Below, piece by piece: positions 10,406 through 23,994 of a stretch of DNA of 64,000 nucleotides (position 1 is its first letter; each line of letters opens with the position of its first letter). A program made the translations under genes and the position numbers. This stretch comes from Leptodontidium sp. MPI-SDFR-AT-0119 (lineage: Eukaryota; Ascomycota; Leotiomycetes; Helotiales; Leptodontidiaceae), in assembly GCA_020726505.1 (NCBI GenBank), contig JAHLEZ010000028.1:372001-436000 (forward strand). Reading direction: 5' to 3'. The notes beneath the pieces are model-generated. The model saw only the letters and a program-made list of their open reading frames with translations. It had not been told where the DNA came from and did no database searches.

Positions 10406-12862
10406 ATGGGCAAACGTCAACGTATTCAAGACGAAGGAGAGGCGGATCTTGAAGCTGTATCTACAACCACCCAAGACCCCCCCTCCAAGAAACCACGCAA
10501 AGAAACCAATGCTTCCGCCCAACGAACGCTGTTTGTACGGTCTCTACCCGCCATTGCAACCAGCGACGCTTTGACCGAACTGTTCTCGCAAAACTACCCC
10601 CTCAAGCATGCGACTGTTGTCCTGGACCCCGAGACCAAACAATCAAAGGGATATGGATTCGTTACTTTGGCAGATGCGGAGGATGCGCAGAGAGCTCTGG
10701 ACGAGTTCAATGGGCAGACATTTCTGGGCAGGAAGATGAAAATCGAGATTGCGCAGCCGCGGTCAAGAGAGATGAACAAGGGAGACGGATTGGAGGGAAA
10801 GAGGAAGAGTATTATATCTGCGGAAGCTGCGGCGGTCAAGAAAGCTCGACTGGACAAGATGGCAGAAGACAAGAAGCCCCCAAAGTTGATCATTAGAAAT
10901 CTACCGTGGAGTGTCAATTCCCCAGAGAAGCTTGCAGATTTGTTCAAGGGATTTGGAAAAGTCAAATTCTCTGTGCTACCAAAGAACAAGGATACACAGG
11001 CTGGCTTTGGCTTCATCACGATGCGGGGTAAGAAGAATGCAGAGAAGGCACTGGCTACAATCAATGGCACATTGATCGATGGCAGAATGGTGGCTGTGGA
11101 TTGGGCTGTTGACAAGGACGTCTGGGAGACTCAAAATAAGTCCAGTAAGGCAGAGGAGTCTGGTGATGAAGAGGATGGTGGGGTCAAGTTGGCGGAGAAA
11201 AAGAAGAAGCCTACCAAGAAGGTTGCAGAGAAGAAGCCCGCGGAAGAATCAGATGGAGAGGATGATGTTGCAAATTTCTTCAAGAACTTTGGCGATCAGT
11301 TGGAATCAGAAGATGAAGATGATGAAGAACCGAAAGAAGACGAGGACGACCGAGAGGATTCCGATGAAGAAATGCAAAATGGAGATGAAAATGAAGAAGA
11401 GGAGATCTGGGAGGATGATGCAGAAGATGAGTCCGAGGAAGAAATCGAGGAAGAGAAACCTAAGAAAGTCCTCATCACCGATAATTCCACGACTCTCTTC
11501 ATTCGCAACCTTCCCTTCACAACTCTCGATGCCGATCTCAAAGAGCACTTCTCTCAATTTGGACCCGTTCGCTATGCCCGTGTAGTGATGGACCGCCAAA
11601 CAGACCGACCAAAAGGCACAGGTTTCGTTTGCTTCTTCAACGTCCAAGATGCCGACTCATGTTTCCGCGGCGCACCAAAACATCAACTCACAGGCGCCAA
11701 CGCTATCACCAAAGTCTCCCACTCCGTCCTTCAAAACGACAACGCTGATACCAGTGGTCTCTACACAATCGACGGCCGCACCCTCCAAGTCTCCAAAGCC
11801 GTCGAGAAGGAAACAGCAGTCAAGCTCACAGACGATGGCACAAATTATCGTACCGAGCGCGACAAAGACAAGCGTAAACTCTACCTCCTCTCTGAAGGAA
11901 CCGTCGCATCCGGCACACCCCTCTACGAAGCTCTCGCCCCCTCCGAAATCAAAATGCGCGAAGACTCCGCCATGCAGCGTAAAAAGCTCATCCAAAACAA
12001 CCCTACCCTCCACCTGTCCCTAACCCGTCTCTCACTCCGCAACCTCCCCAAAAACATGAACTCCAAAGACCTCAAGGCCCTCGCGCGTGAAGCAGTCGTC
12101 GGGTTTGCCACAGACGTCAAATCTGGACTTCGCGCCCAACTCTCCAAGGAGGAAGAAGCTCGCGGCGGAGACGAGATGCGCGAAGCTGAGAAACAGCGGA
12201 AAGCTAAAGGAAAGGGTATCGTCCGCCAGGCGAAGATCGTTTTCGAAGGCCGCGAGGGTGCGAAAGTCTCAGAGGAATCTGGTGCGGGCAAGTCTCGCGG
12301 GTATGGTTTCGTGGAGTATAGTTCTCATCGCTGGGCGCTGATGGGATTGCGTTGGTTGAACGGCCATGCGGTAGAGAACACCGGCAGTGGCAAGAAACAG
12401 CGGCTGATCGTCGAATTCGCAATTGAGAACGCTCAGGTGGTACAAAGACGCAAGGAGAAGGAGGAGAAAGCTCGCTTGCGATCAAAGGAAGTCATGGACT
12501 TGCGAGCTAAAGGCGAAGCACCCGAGAAAGAAAAGAAAGTGTTGAAGAAGGGGGAAGTCATGAAGAAGACCCGCGTTGGCATGAAAGGCAAGCCTGGCCG
12601 TCCTGGCTTCGGCAAGAAGGGCCAAGATGGAGGGAAGCCGCAGAAGAGTTTCGAGAAAGTCGATGTCGCGGCTGGGAAGAGGAAGAGAGATGATGCAGTT
12701 GATGCCGGAGCTAGTAAGAAAGCGAAGAAGGGGAAAGGAGAGAAAGTCGAGAAAGTCTTCAAGCCTGGTTTCCCACCTGGTGAGGAGGGGAGATTACAGA
12801 GACGAGAGCAGATTATTCAGAAGAAGAGGATGATGCGTAGGAAGAGGAAGGGTGGTGCTTGA
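10406..12862 (+). CDS. NOP4: Nop4/RBM28-type nucleolar protein with four RRMs
   Basis: Single exon, 818 residues. The start is the ATG at 10406 (ACAAAGATGG context, protein MGKRQRIQDE); the frame stays open upstream to 10286 but that codon is GTG, so it is not used. RRM1 spans about residues 40-115 (TLFVRSLP, GYGFVTL), RRM2 about 160-235 (KLIIRNLPW, GFGFITM), then a long Asp/Glu-rich block, RRM3 (TTLFIRNLPF, GTGFVCF) and a diverged RRM4 (LSLRNLP, SRGYGFVEY). The C-terminus is strongly Lys/Arg rich. This order matches yeast Nop4p and human RBM28, which are needed for 60S subunit assembly in the nucleolus. It is divergent from MED19. No break or intron is seen. Confidence 0.9.
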   Translation: MGKRQRIQDEGEADLEAVSTTTQDPPSKKPRKETNASAQRTLFVRSLPAIATSDALTELFSQNYPLKHATVVLDPETKQSKGYGFVTLADAEDAQRALDEFNGQTFLGRKMKIEIAQPRSREMNKGDGLEGKRKSIISAEAAAVKKARLDKMAEDKKPPKLIIRNLPWSVNSPEKLADLFKGFGKVKFSVLPKNKDTQAGFGFITMRGKKNAEKALATINGTLIDGRMVAVDWAVDKDVWETQNKSSKAEESGDEEDGGVKLAEKKKKPTKKVAEKKPAEESDGEDDVANFFKNFGDQLESEDEDDEEPKEDEDDREDSDEEMQNGDENEEEEIWEDDAEDESEEEIEEEKPKKVLITDNSTTLFIRNLPFTTLDADLKEHFSQFGPVRYARVVMDRQTDRPKGTGFVCFFNVQDADSCFRGAPKHQLTGANAITKVSHSVLQNDNADTSGLYTIDGRTLQVSKAVEKETAVKLTDDGTNYRTERDKDKRKLYLLSEGTVASGTPLYEALAPSEIKMREDSAMQRKKLIQNNPTLHLSLTRLSLRNLPKNMNSKDLKALAREAVVGFATDVKSGLRAQLSKEEEARGGDEMREAEKQRKAKGKGIVRQAKIVFEGREGAKVSEESGAGKSRGYGFVEYSSHRWALMGLRWLNGHAVENTGSGKKQRLIVEFAIENAQVVQRRKEKEEKARLRSKEVMDLRAKGEAPEKEKKVLKKGEVMKKTRVGMKGKPGRPGFGKKGQDGGKPQKSFEKVDVAAGKRKRDDAVDAGASKKAKKGKGEKVEKVFKPGFPPGEEGRLQRREQIIQKKRMMRRKRKGGA

Positions 12863-14113
12863 TTGATTGCATTCTCATTTGTCATATCGAGAAGCATTAG
12901 AAGCACTGTACTGTCCATACGAAGCATAAAGAGTAAAAGATACCATTGCTGTAATCTGAGCACTCATTCTTTTTGATTGATCTTTGGTTTCAATCCCATT
13001 GCTACAAAATCAGTGACCTAAATGCCATTGGTTCTTTACCATTCCCCTCCAGTTCCAAGTTCAATCACTACAACTCCTCCGCGCATTCGCACTTTTCCAG
13101 AAACTCCGTTCACTTCAACTACACTCACACACCATCCGAGAATCACAACACACCTTCAACTCCCTACTTACACACCCACCCCTTTAAACGAAGTTTTAAA
13201 GTTCCTCTTTCCCTCCATTTCATTTTTGTTCTCGATCTAAAACAACGAGATGAAACGACTCGATCCGAAATGTCCGGTACGAGTCATTTACTCGGACCGA
13301 AACAATCGGATATCATCATCTCAAGCCGCAAGGAAAGGCTAAGTGCCTCTATGAATCCTTTTGCCTTTGCTTCCTCGGTAGTCTGAAATGAGGTCTTCAT
13401 GCCAGCAGGCATTATAAGTACTTCGAAGTAGCATCCTGTCCCCACAAAACAACCTCCAAAACGATGTTTCGAAACAGCAATGCCAGATCTACCTGACACA
13501 TCGCTTAAAACCTAACCAAGCAGACAAGATGATTAGTCCCCTATCGCCCGAAAAGATGAACACTTCACCAACGTGACCTCACTTCATCCCCTCCCCTCGC
13601 TAAGCGAAGAAAAAATCAATATAGCCAAGACACCCCCTGAACTCTACATCTAAAAAGCGATTCATTCCCCGCCCATATCAGCCGGTACTCAATCACTGAC
13701 TGCCGAGGCTGCATAGATTACTACAAATTCACAGCGTGGTCAGAAATACCCCGTGCGTATATGGATAATGCAATATTCCGCGCCCAGCGAAACGCGAGCT
13801 ACATGTTTAGTTTTCTGCTCCCTCCCCATATTTCGAGGACACATTTTATGCTAGATTTAACTTCCAGATAGCCTGGAGAGGTACTTTAATTGTCACGATG
13901 GGTCCCGGGCCGTAATGGATGTCCGTTTTATGGGAATGAGGAGGATCGTCTCGGGTTTGGAGGTTGATGCGTTAATTTGGGTTGTGAATTGCATTTGAAA
14001 ATTGTCTTGTCTGCATATGGTATATAGATGTATATATACTTAAACATTACTGTTCCTCCCCTTCTTGCCTCCTCATCCACATTCTTTTTAGCCACCACCC
14101 CACACTCATTAAA
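12863..14113. promoter_or_regulatory. Intergenic region with promoter of the GH7 gene
   Basis: About 1.25 kb with no convincing gene; the frame at 12973..13386 lacks any family signature. Stretches are C/CA rich (13020..13160). A TATATAGATGTATATATACT stretch at about 14021..14040 lies some 75 nt before the endoglucanase ATG and is the best core promoter candidate. Confidence 0.5.
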
Positions 14114-15410
14114 ATGTCTTTCCTCTCCCTCCTCCCCCTCTTTCTCACCCTCACATCCGCCCTCACTCCCGGCCCAAACCCTGAAGTACACCCCAAACTC
14201 ACCACCTGGAAATGCACCAAAGCCAACGGCTGCACTCCCCAAAACAGCGTAATCGTCCTTGACCAACTCTCCCACCCCGTCTACCAAGTCAACAACCCAA
14301 CTCTAAACTGTGGATCCTGGGGCAACGCACCAAACGCCACCGTCTGCCCGGACGAAGCAACCTGCGCCAAGAACTGCATCGTCGACGGAATCAGCGACTA
14401 TGAGAAATATGGCATTAAGACTGAAGGCGGAAGTCTGGTTATGAATCAGCTGAGCAAAGATGGGAGCGTGGTCAGTCCTAGAGCGTATCTCCTCAATCAG
14501 GAGGGTGATAAGTATGAGATGCTTAAGTTGAGCGGGAATGAGTTGAGTTTCGATGTTGATTCTTCCAAGCTGCCGTGTGGAATGAATGGGGCGCTGTATT
14601 TGTCTGAGATGGAGGAGGATGGTGGGAAGAGCGAGTTGAATCCCACTGGCGCCAGCTACGGTGGCGGATACTGCGATGCACAGTGTTACACTTTACCATT
14701 CATCAACGGCGTTGTAAGTCATGCCATCCCCTGGAGTAGATTGTAAAAAGCACTAACATGATCTCAAGGGTAACATCGACGCCAAAGGATCCTGCTGCAA
14801 CGAAATGGACATCTGGGAAGCCAACGCCGTAGCAACATCCATCGCACCACACACCTGCAACCAAACCAGCCTCTACAAATGCAGCCCCGACGAATGCGCC
14901 TTCAACGGCGTCTGCGACAAGTCGGGATGCTCGTACAACCCGTACGCCCAGGGGAACAAGAACTACTACGGCCGCGGCATGACTGTCGACACCAACAGGC
15001 CCTTCACAGTCGTGACCCAGTTCCCTGAAGTCAACGGCACCATGACAGCGATCCGTCGTCTGTACGTGCAAGATGGGAAGGTCATCAAGAACGCCGCTGT
15101 CAACACCACTGGTATCGATTTCATGAACGACGCAGATCTCTGCGGGAAACCTGGCGTGGCTACTCGGTATATGGATCTTGGCGGTACGGCTAGCATGGGC
15201 AAGGCGTTGGGGAGAGGCATGGTGCTTATTTTCTCCGTCTGGTGGGATGAAGGCGGATTCATGAATTGGCTTGATAGTGGGAGTACTGGGCCGTGTAATG
15301 CTACGGAGGGTGATCCGAAGGTGGTGTTGAAGGTCGAGCCGAATCCCGCTGTGACTTGGAGTAATGTCAAGTGGGGGGAGATTGGAAGTACGTATTCTGG
15401 GACTGCTTGA
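14114..15410 (+). CDS. Secreted GH7 endoglucanase (Cel7B-like), no cellulose-binding module
   Basis: Exons 14114..14713 and 14769..15410, 413 residues; the 55-nt intron has donor GTAAGT, branch ACTAAC and acceptor CAAG. The signal peptide is about 16 residues (MSFLSLLPLFLTLTSA). The catalytic block is GSCCNEMDIWEAN, placing Glu212 (nucleophile), Asp214 and Glu217 (acid/base) in the GH7 E-x-D-x-x-E pattern. Many Cys residues are kept. The spacing NYYGRGMTVDTNRPFTVVTQF and the short MNWLDSGSTGPCNATEG end resemble GH7 endoglucanases rather than cellobiohydrolases, whose tunnel loops are longer. The protein stops at STYSGTA without linker or CBM1. It cleaves internal beta-1,4 bonds of cellulose outside the cell. 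The endo versus exo assignment is inferred from loop length. Confidence 0.92.
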
Positions 15411-15909
15411 TGGAGTAGCAGAGTTGTACATAGGGACGTATCGAAAAATAAATGCACATATTGGACCAGATGTCAAGGTTCCAAGTGTTCTTTCGAGGGC
15501 ACAGGACCGTCCTTCTGAACTTGTAGCAGGGGTTATAAGTATATAGTTGTAGTAAAGTATTTACGACTTTTACTTTATTAATAAAATAAAACCGCGTAAT
15601 TTTCTTTTAATTGCGAGGTCCCGTGATCTTGACTAACAATAATCGTTGTACAATCTCGCAACCTGATGGGGTCCTTAGGCCGTACAGGGACCCTTTGCGA
15701 TCCAGGGGTACAACCTGTACGAAGGTCTGTATAAGCTAGATAAGGCTTCGTGCTTAACTTCAAATAATATTCTTTATTGCATACTTAGTAATCGCCAGAC
15801 CCCGTACGTGTGACACTCCTATCTCTTAATTATCCGAGATCAACCCCACCCTATATAACTACAGCCGGTAGATATTCCGTTGCAACAAGCTACCCGCATT
15901 TGACATCTC
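15411..15909. other. AT-rich convergent 3' region
   Basis: About 500 nt between the 3' ends of the GH7 and carboxylesterase genes. 15535..15620 is very A/T rich, with several TTTATT/AATAAA-type words suited to polyadenylation. The rest (15620..15800) has mixed composition with no coding potential and could be a worn repeat; I see no terminal repeats. Confidence 0.4.
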
Positions 15910-17850
<1,941 letters not shown>

Positions 17851-18498
17851 TTTGTAAGTGCAGGAGATGGAAAGAATACCTGTATATTAAAGCATTGACA
17901 GTGTTCTTTTAAGAATATATAACTTGGATTCTTACATGAGTTTGCGGAGCTGCGCCGACACTTGCCCCGGATTCGCGGGATAATCACAGACAGAGTGCAG
18001 ACTCACCATGAGTGGGCAGGATAGTTGTATCCGACTCGTGGCCAGCGATATTAGGGCCGTTGACCACCGGGCCGATGCATCCCCCGTGCCAGAAGGGAAC
18101 ATTAGAACTATGATGCCCGTGAACTAATATTAAGCGAAAAGCGTAAAAGCGCGACTCTTGGCGACACCCGTTTCTTTTCCTCTTTATAACTATATCAAAA
18201 ATCCCACCTTAACGTACTCCTTTTATTACGACGTTTAGGAATTTGAAGTGACGTGTGTATGGATACATAGCAACATCTCAAATCTTACAACGTCTCCTGG
18301 AGGCCACAGTGGAAACCCCAGGGCTGGATTGTCAGCTACTGTCTTCAAAGATGCAAATCAAATTGGATTGCACATGAACTTTAGACCCATGATCATTCAT
18401 GCACATACCTACTCGCCCAGTACTCAACTTGTTATCTCCGGAATTTTAATGAGACACGTTTTAGCACGTTTGGCGCATTGATATCACTATTTCTTCAT
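17851..18498. other. Intergenic, no gene seen
   Basis: About 650 nt upstream of the carboxylesterase ATG and downstream of the membrane protein stop. It should contain the esterase promoter; no element could be assigned. The frame 18248..18481 has no domain. Confidence 0.4.
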
Positions 18499-19711
18499 CT
18501 ACTGCGCATTTCTTAGCAACGGAACCTCTTCTGGGGTCTTCCTCTCAACGTTGAGCAATATCTCATCCCTCTCCCAAACCATGCCCACCGCAATGCCAAT
18601 CGGCCCAGCTATCAGAAAATAGAAGGAAGCTCTCTTCAGGTAATAACCCCAAGGGCTGCCTCTGCGGAACATCGAGTCAGCTCTGCGATGCAAGACAAGT
18701 GCCCAAACAACCGGGGCAAGGTATCCACCAAAGTAATCCCACTGGATCAGCCAGAACATTCCTTGTGTTAAATCCGCCGCTTTAACCCCCGAGAACGGAT
18801 TCATTGGTACTAGTAAGTGCGCCGGCTGCAATAGATGCACGTATTTGTCATTGAAAAGTGAGGGCCAAATCGAAGCCGTAAAAGAAACTACCATGACTGG
18901 CAGATGGCTCAGGGCGGCGAAGGCGAGAGCAAATATATAGACGCTGCGGTACAGAGTAAGTAGGTTCTTCTGATCAGCGAATTTGAGTGATGATGAAGTG
19001 AGCCGTAGCAGGGTTGCTAAGATATAGTGACACATGGCGATCCAGAGAGGCCATTGCTGGTACCATCCCATGGCAGTTTGCTTGAGCTCAACACTGATGA
19101 GCGAGAAGGGAAGCATCACAGGAACCAAGGGAACAACATATCCTAGAACGAAACTAGCTGGTAAAACGAGCAGGTGGATGGGATCGATCAAGATATCTTC
19201 TGTTGTTGGCCTAATGGCGGAGGGAGAGGTGATAAGCTGCAGAGCCAGCCAGAGTGGCGTGATCAGGGCGTTTGAATGATTGAACTGAAAAATTCCCCAG
19301 ATGGAAACACTATCCCATCAAATCAGCACGCATCCAGAATTTGAAGTGCATTGTAACGGACAATGAGATCAGTCTCCACTTGTTGCATTTCCTGAAGCTC
19401 TCCAAAACGATGAGAATCCACGAGGAGGCCCAAGCACCAGCGAATAAGATGCCAGCCATGGAAAGATCAGGATGTAACCCGTCACCGAAACCCCATAAGA
19501 AAGCAGCGGGTGCCTTTATTTGCCAGTCGACTTTTGGATATCTCCCGTTTGTTGTGATTGGGATGAGTGGTGTGCCATCCGGAAATGCGCCGTTATCAAC
19601 TATAGACCCAAATAGACGCAGAGTTCCGTTGTCGGCGGCAAAGATGTAGATGCTGAAGATTGCCCAGATGCTGAAACTCAGGACCACCAGACTTGAGACG
19701 ATATTCGCCAT
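18499..19711 (-). CDS. Polytopic integral membrane protein, fungal family of unknown function
   Basis: Exons 19362..19711 and 18499..19309, 386 residues. The 52-nt intron uses donor GTCCGT, a TGCTGAT branch and acceptor ATAG; the join gives WRLIS-F-VSIWGIF, a continuous hydrophobic pattern. About seven to eight membrane spans are visible, the first being the N-terminal MANIVSSLVVLSFSIW segment. The layout (N-terminal helix, polar loop with a WGFGDG stretch, then LFAGAWASSWILIVLES and WRLISF) resembles membrane proteins I recall from fungal secondary-metabolite clusters, but no catalytic motif can be named. It is divergent from the acid trehalase, sharing about 1 kb of upstream DNA, and lies about 4.3 kb from the hydrolase that opens the polyketide locus. 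Function unknown. Confidence 0.75.
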
Positions 19712-20729
19712 TGCCTATGCTACTCCGTGAGAGAACGAGTGTGCTGATATCAGTCAAGAGCGGGAAATGGAGGGTGGAACAGCGTTACTGAAACCACAGC
19801 ATAGTGCTGGAATATGGAAAACAGGAGGTCGCCAATCCCCAGCAATTCCCACGACCTTGGCAAGCGCCTAATTCAATATGGGCAGCTCGGGCACTGTTGT
19901 TGTCCTGCCAGCAACGCGGATTAAGCCGCGCGTTACCGACTTCAGTGACGAACTTACAGGGGTGTATAACCCCCGTAATATTTTTTTTAACTTTCCGCCG
20001 TAATACCTACATGCAAGGGTTAAACACCGCCAGGTGCCGACTCCACAAGCCATACTTTTGACTTTCATACGGACCGATTCAAATACAACTACGAAGGTCG
20101 AAGATAACGGTAACAAGGGTACTAACATTCAAAAGTGGGATATTCTACCATCCCCCTAGCCTTTTTTCCCCTAATGTGGTTTCACCCAACAATATGGGTC
20201 TAGTCTTCGGGGAGGTCTAGTCTTCGGGGAGGGGGGACTTCCTTCGTCTTAAAGTATAGGTAAAAACAAAGATATTTCATAAATCCTTCAAGTAGGGCCG
20301 ATTTGCAAAAAAAAAAAATGGGATCAGAAAATGGATCTCAGGCCGTCGTATATCCCAGGCGCTAGACTCTATCCACATCGGCTCCGCATCTTGTGTGTCA
20401 ATTTTCTGGAGCACGCAATTGGTACCTGCACCACGCAGGACAGTATGAAGTACCCTGTGACCTGAACCCCGATTCAGGAGGCGGCCCATTATACTTTGTA
20501 GATCCAGCAATACTGGTGTCAGAAATTACCGTTCAAGCCACAAAGTTTATTAGTTTCACCTTCCAAGTCATTCGGTATCTCAGAGCACCCGGAATCAACC
20601 AGACTCAACTTCGGAAGGTAAGAACAACACGACCATGTGATGAGCAAATGCACCGTGTTGAGCAACCATTGTTCTTTGTGCTGCACTGATCTGCTGTTGT
20701 GAGACTGTTGAGACCACTCAGTAACCGCT
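19712..20729. promoter_or_regulatory. Shared upstream region of membrane protein and acid trehalase
   Basis: About 1 kb between divergent start codons. It contains a T-run (19981..19989), an A-run around 20308..20320, and a 17-nt perfect tandem duplication (20197..20230). Minor frames on both strands have no family signature. Regulation cannot be read from it. Confidence 0.45.
20197..20230. repeat. 17-nt perfect tandem duplication
   Basis: GGTCTAGTCTTCGGGGA occurs twice without a gap (20197..20213 and 20214..20230), followed by a G-rich tail. It lies about 500 nt upstream of both divergent genes. Confidence 0.85.
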
Positions 20730-23700
20730 ATGAAGCCCTTCAGCGTTGTGCTTCCCCTACTAGCGGTTTCCAGTACTGCTGTACTCCTTGAAAATATCAC
20801 TGCCCGAGTGCTTGGGCCAGTGAGGCAGGTCCTTGGACTTGCTGGACAATATTTGGAAGGCCCATGGATGCCTACTGCTCTCCAGATGTATCTTTCATCC
20901 ATTGAAGATAGCTGTAGCAAACTGCAAAAAGGGACATTCGATCCGGTCTCGTGGACAGTTTCAACAGACACGTTCTGCCCAAACCATTTTCGGACTGCTC
21001 CATATGTTGCAAATGGCTACTTCGGCCAGGCTCTTCCTTCTGAATCAGTTGGTTATTGGATAGAAAAACGTGCAGATGGAAGTTGGGCAAGCAATGGTGA
21101 GGTAACACCCAACTCTGAGGTCACGTGCTGACGGTATCTAGGCTGGCCTCTTGATCAGCCACGAGCAACGTTCGGAACTGTTGCCGGATTCTGGAATCTG
21201 CAGGAGAAGGTGAAATACCCAAGTCTTCCTGAAAATGTCAAAAGGGGTGGAGAAAGTGTCATCAGCGGCATCCCAGACTGGACTGGACTCGTCGTCACCA
21301 ACGAGAACGAAGAAAGTTATATGCCCGGTGTTGATCCTGCTACTGTCATCGGATATTCCCAGAGCATGTCACTGCAAAATGGTATTGTGCAAACCAATGT
21401 CACTTGGAAACCCAAGGGGCGGGATACAGCGTTCCAGTTGAATTATACGGTTTTGGCACACCGTACACGTGTGAATCTAGGCCTTGTCCGCCTCGACATT
21501 GCCGTGGATGGGCCAACAAGGTTCACAGTTACGGATGTCATTGATGGGGCTGGAGCAACAAGAACTCACTTCGGAGACAAGGAATTCACTGACCAATGGA
21601 TCTGGACGAGTGTTAAGCCTTGGGGAATTGAAACCACCACTGCCTACGTGGGATCAACAGTCAGATTCTCTGGACTTACCAGAGAAGAGATCGAGGAGGT
21701 TAAAAAGTCCCAAAAAGAAGCAATGGATAGGAAATGGGTTTCGCAGAACTTGAGTACTATTTCTCAGAGCTGGGAGTTCGAGTTTCGTGACCCAGGACGC
21801 CGCACATTCAGTATCTATAAATATGCCGGCATCGCATCCAGTGACGCTTTTCCCAAAAAGGCGCAGTCAACAGCATTTCACGCATCTCTAGAGGCAGCAG
21901 ATACGCCGTGGGACGTCCTCTTACAGGAGCATACAGAAGCATGGGATGCAAGCTGGGACCTGGCCGATATTGTTATTCCAGACAATGAGGAATTGCAGAT
22001 CTTAACCAGAGGCTCTCTATTCCATCTATTGGCGAATGCGCGTCCCGGAACTGAAGCCAGCGGGTTGGGAGATAACTCCATCATGGTTGGTGGTCTCTCC
22101 AGTGATTCATACGCTGGCTTAATCTTTTGGGACGCAGATGTCTGGATGTATCCCTCCCTTCTCTTGCTTCAGCCAGACTACGCAAAGTCCATCAACAACT
22201 ACCGGTTTCGGCTGCTGCCACAAGCAATCGAGAATGCTCAGTCTTATAACTATTCAGGGCTCTTGTTTCCATGGACGAGTGGGAGATTTGGGAACTGTAC
22301 GGGCACTGGGTTGTGTAAGGACTATCAGTATCACTTGGATCATGATGTTGCCCAGTCTCATTGGAATTACTATCTCCACACTAAAGATGAGGCCTGGTTG
22401 CGTGAAAAGGGGTGGCCGATTATCAAGAATGCCGCAGATATGTTTGCGAACTATGTTGTCAAGAACACAAGCAATGGATTGTACGAGACGAAACTATTAG
22501 GAGAGCCTGTAAGTGCCTTGAAACCTTTTGGGAATATGATTTCTGGTCTTTCTGACCCTTAGCAGGACGAATTCGCCTACAACATCAATAATGGAGCATA
22601 CACTAATGCGGGCATTAAGATGTTGTTGGGTACTTGGGCCCCAGCAGCAGCCAAAGTTCTGCGTATTGACCCTCCAAAGAACTGGACTACCATTGCAGAG
22701 AAGATCAAGATACCATATCATGAGCGAGAGAATATGATTATTGAATACGATGGCATGGATGGACTTGTGTGTGTGAAACAAGCCAGCGTTACCCTGATCA
22801 ACTACCCTATAGGCTGGCATATAAATGAAAAGCAGGCACAGAATGATATGGCATTTGTAAGTCAGAAACCATAGAATGATAGTCTAAGTCTAGAACTCAT
22901 TCCTATAGTATGGCGCAATTAGCACCGCCGATGGCCCGGCGATGACCTGGTCCATGTTCGCTATCAACGCCGCCACAATCGACAATCAAGGCTGCGCCGC
23001 ATATACATATCTCCTCCAAGGCTCTCAACCCTACTTGCGAGCACCCTTTTATCAATTTAGCGAGCAGCAAACCGATAGCTGGCACGCCGAGCACTTTAGC
23101 ACGGAGACCAATGCCGCCTTTCCTTTCCTGACGGCATATGGTGGCTTTCTCCAAATTTTCACGCACGGCTTTAGCGGAATCAGGCCTCAACTTGACGCGC
23201 TGTTCATGGATCCCATGATGGTTCCTCAGCTTTCGAAGGGTCTTACGCTCAAAGGCGTAAAATATCAAGGTGCCGTTCTCGATATCTCCATCGGACCCGA
23301 GACAACTACCATTACCTGCCAAAAAACTGCATATTCAACCCCGGCAATCACAATTCGCCTCGGTGGCAAAGCACTCAAACCAGGGGACTATCCACTCTAT
23401 GCTGGCGAGACTTTGACAGTCCCAACCAGGCGCCCTGACCGCAATGGCACCGCAATACCCGGAAACTTTGCACAATGTGCTCCTGCGTCCTCGCCTCAGT
23501 CTCACGTGCCTGGTCGACTGCCTCTCGCAGCAGTTGATGGGTCGAATGCGACGCTTTGGCAGCCTGCATCCTCCTCTCTTTCTTCTCTGTTCATTGACCT
23601 TGGCTATTTGCGGACTGTTTCTAGAGTAAGTATAAACTGGGGACCGACACCAGCGTTGAAAATGGAAGTTTCGGGTAGTGAGATGATTTCTGGAACATAT

Positions 23701-23907
23701 GAGAGACTGGTGAAGGTAGGGAAGGTGAGAGTAAGTGAGCGATACATTCCAGAAGAAGCGAGGTTGGTGAAGATCAGGGAGGGAAATGTCACCTTTGCGG
23801 AGTTTGAAAAGAAAGCGGAGGTCAGGTTTGTGAGGGTGGATATTCAGGGTACGTGGGGGAACGATAAAGGCGTTGGGGCTACGGTTGCTGAGGTTGCAAT
23901 CCTATAA
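20730..23907 (+). CDS. Secreted acid trehalase (GH65)
   Basis: Exons 20730..21096, 21142..22508, 22566..22856 and 22909..23907; 1,007 residues, close to the usual size of fungal acid trehalases. A hydrophobic N-terminus (MKPFSVVLPLLAVSSTAVLL) is a signal peptide or anchor. GH65 marks include GGLSSDSYAGLIFWDADVWM, NYSGLLFPWTSGRFGNCTGT and DEFAYNINNGAYTNAG. By analogy with the PDE motif of GH65 enzymes, Glu580 in GEP-DEFA is the catalytic acid; this codon is the second of exon 3. The intron before it ends TTAGCAG, so either AG could be used, adding or dropping one Gln just before that site. The C-terminal 200 residues form a beta-rich, F5/8-like module (DLGYLRTVSRVSINWG). It hydrolyses external trehalose to two glucose. 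Confidence 0.9.
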
Positions 23908-23994
23908 ATCACAATTCGCCCCCCTTCAAAGGTTTAAAAGCATGACGAAACTGATATGTGGATGATATTTAAGTAACGCATCTCAATAGATTAA

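Noticed and set aside
12973..13386. 137-codon plus frame downstream of the Nop4-like gene
   Set aside because: Low-complexity His/Ser/Pro/Asn content from a CA-rich stretch; no family signature.
15535..15800. Solo LTR between convergent genes
   Set aside because: AT-rich with possible poly(A) signals, but no matching terminal TG...CA ends, target duplication or second copy could be found in the window.
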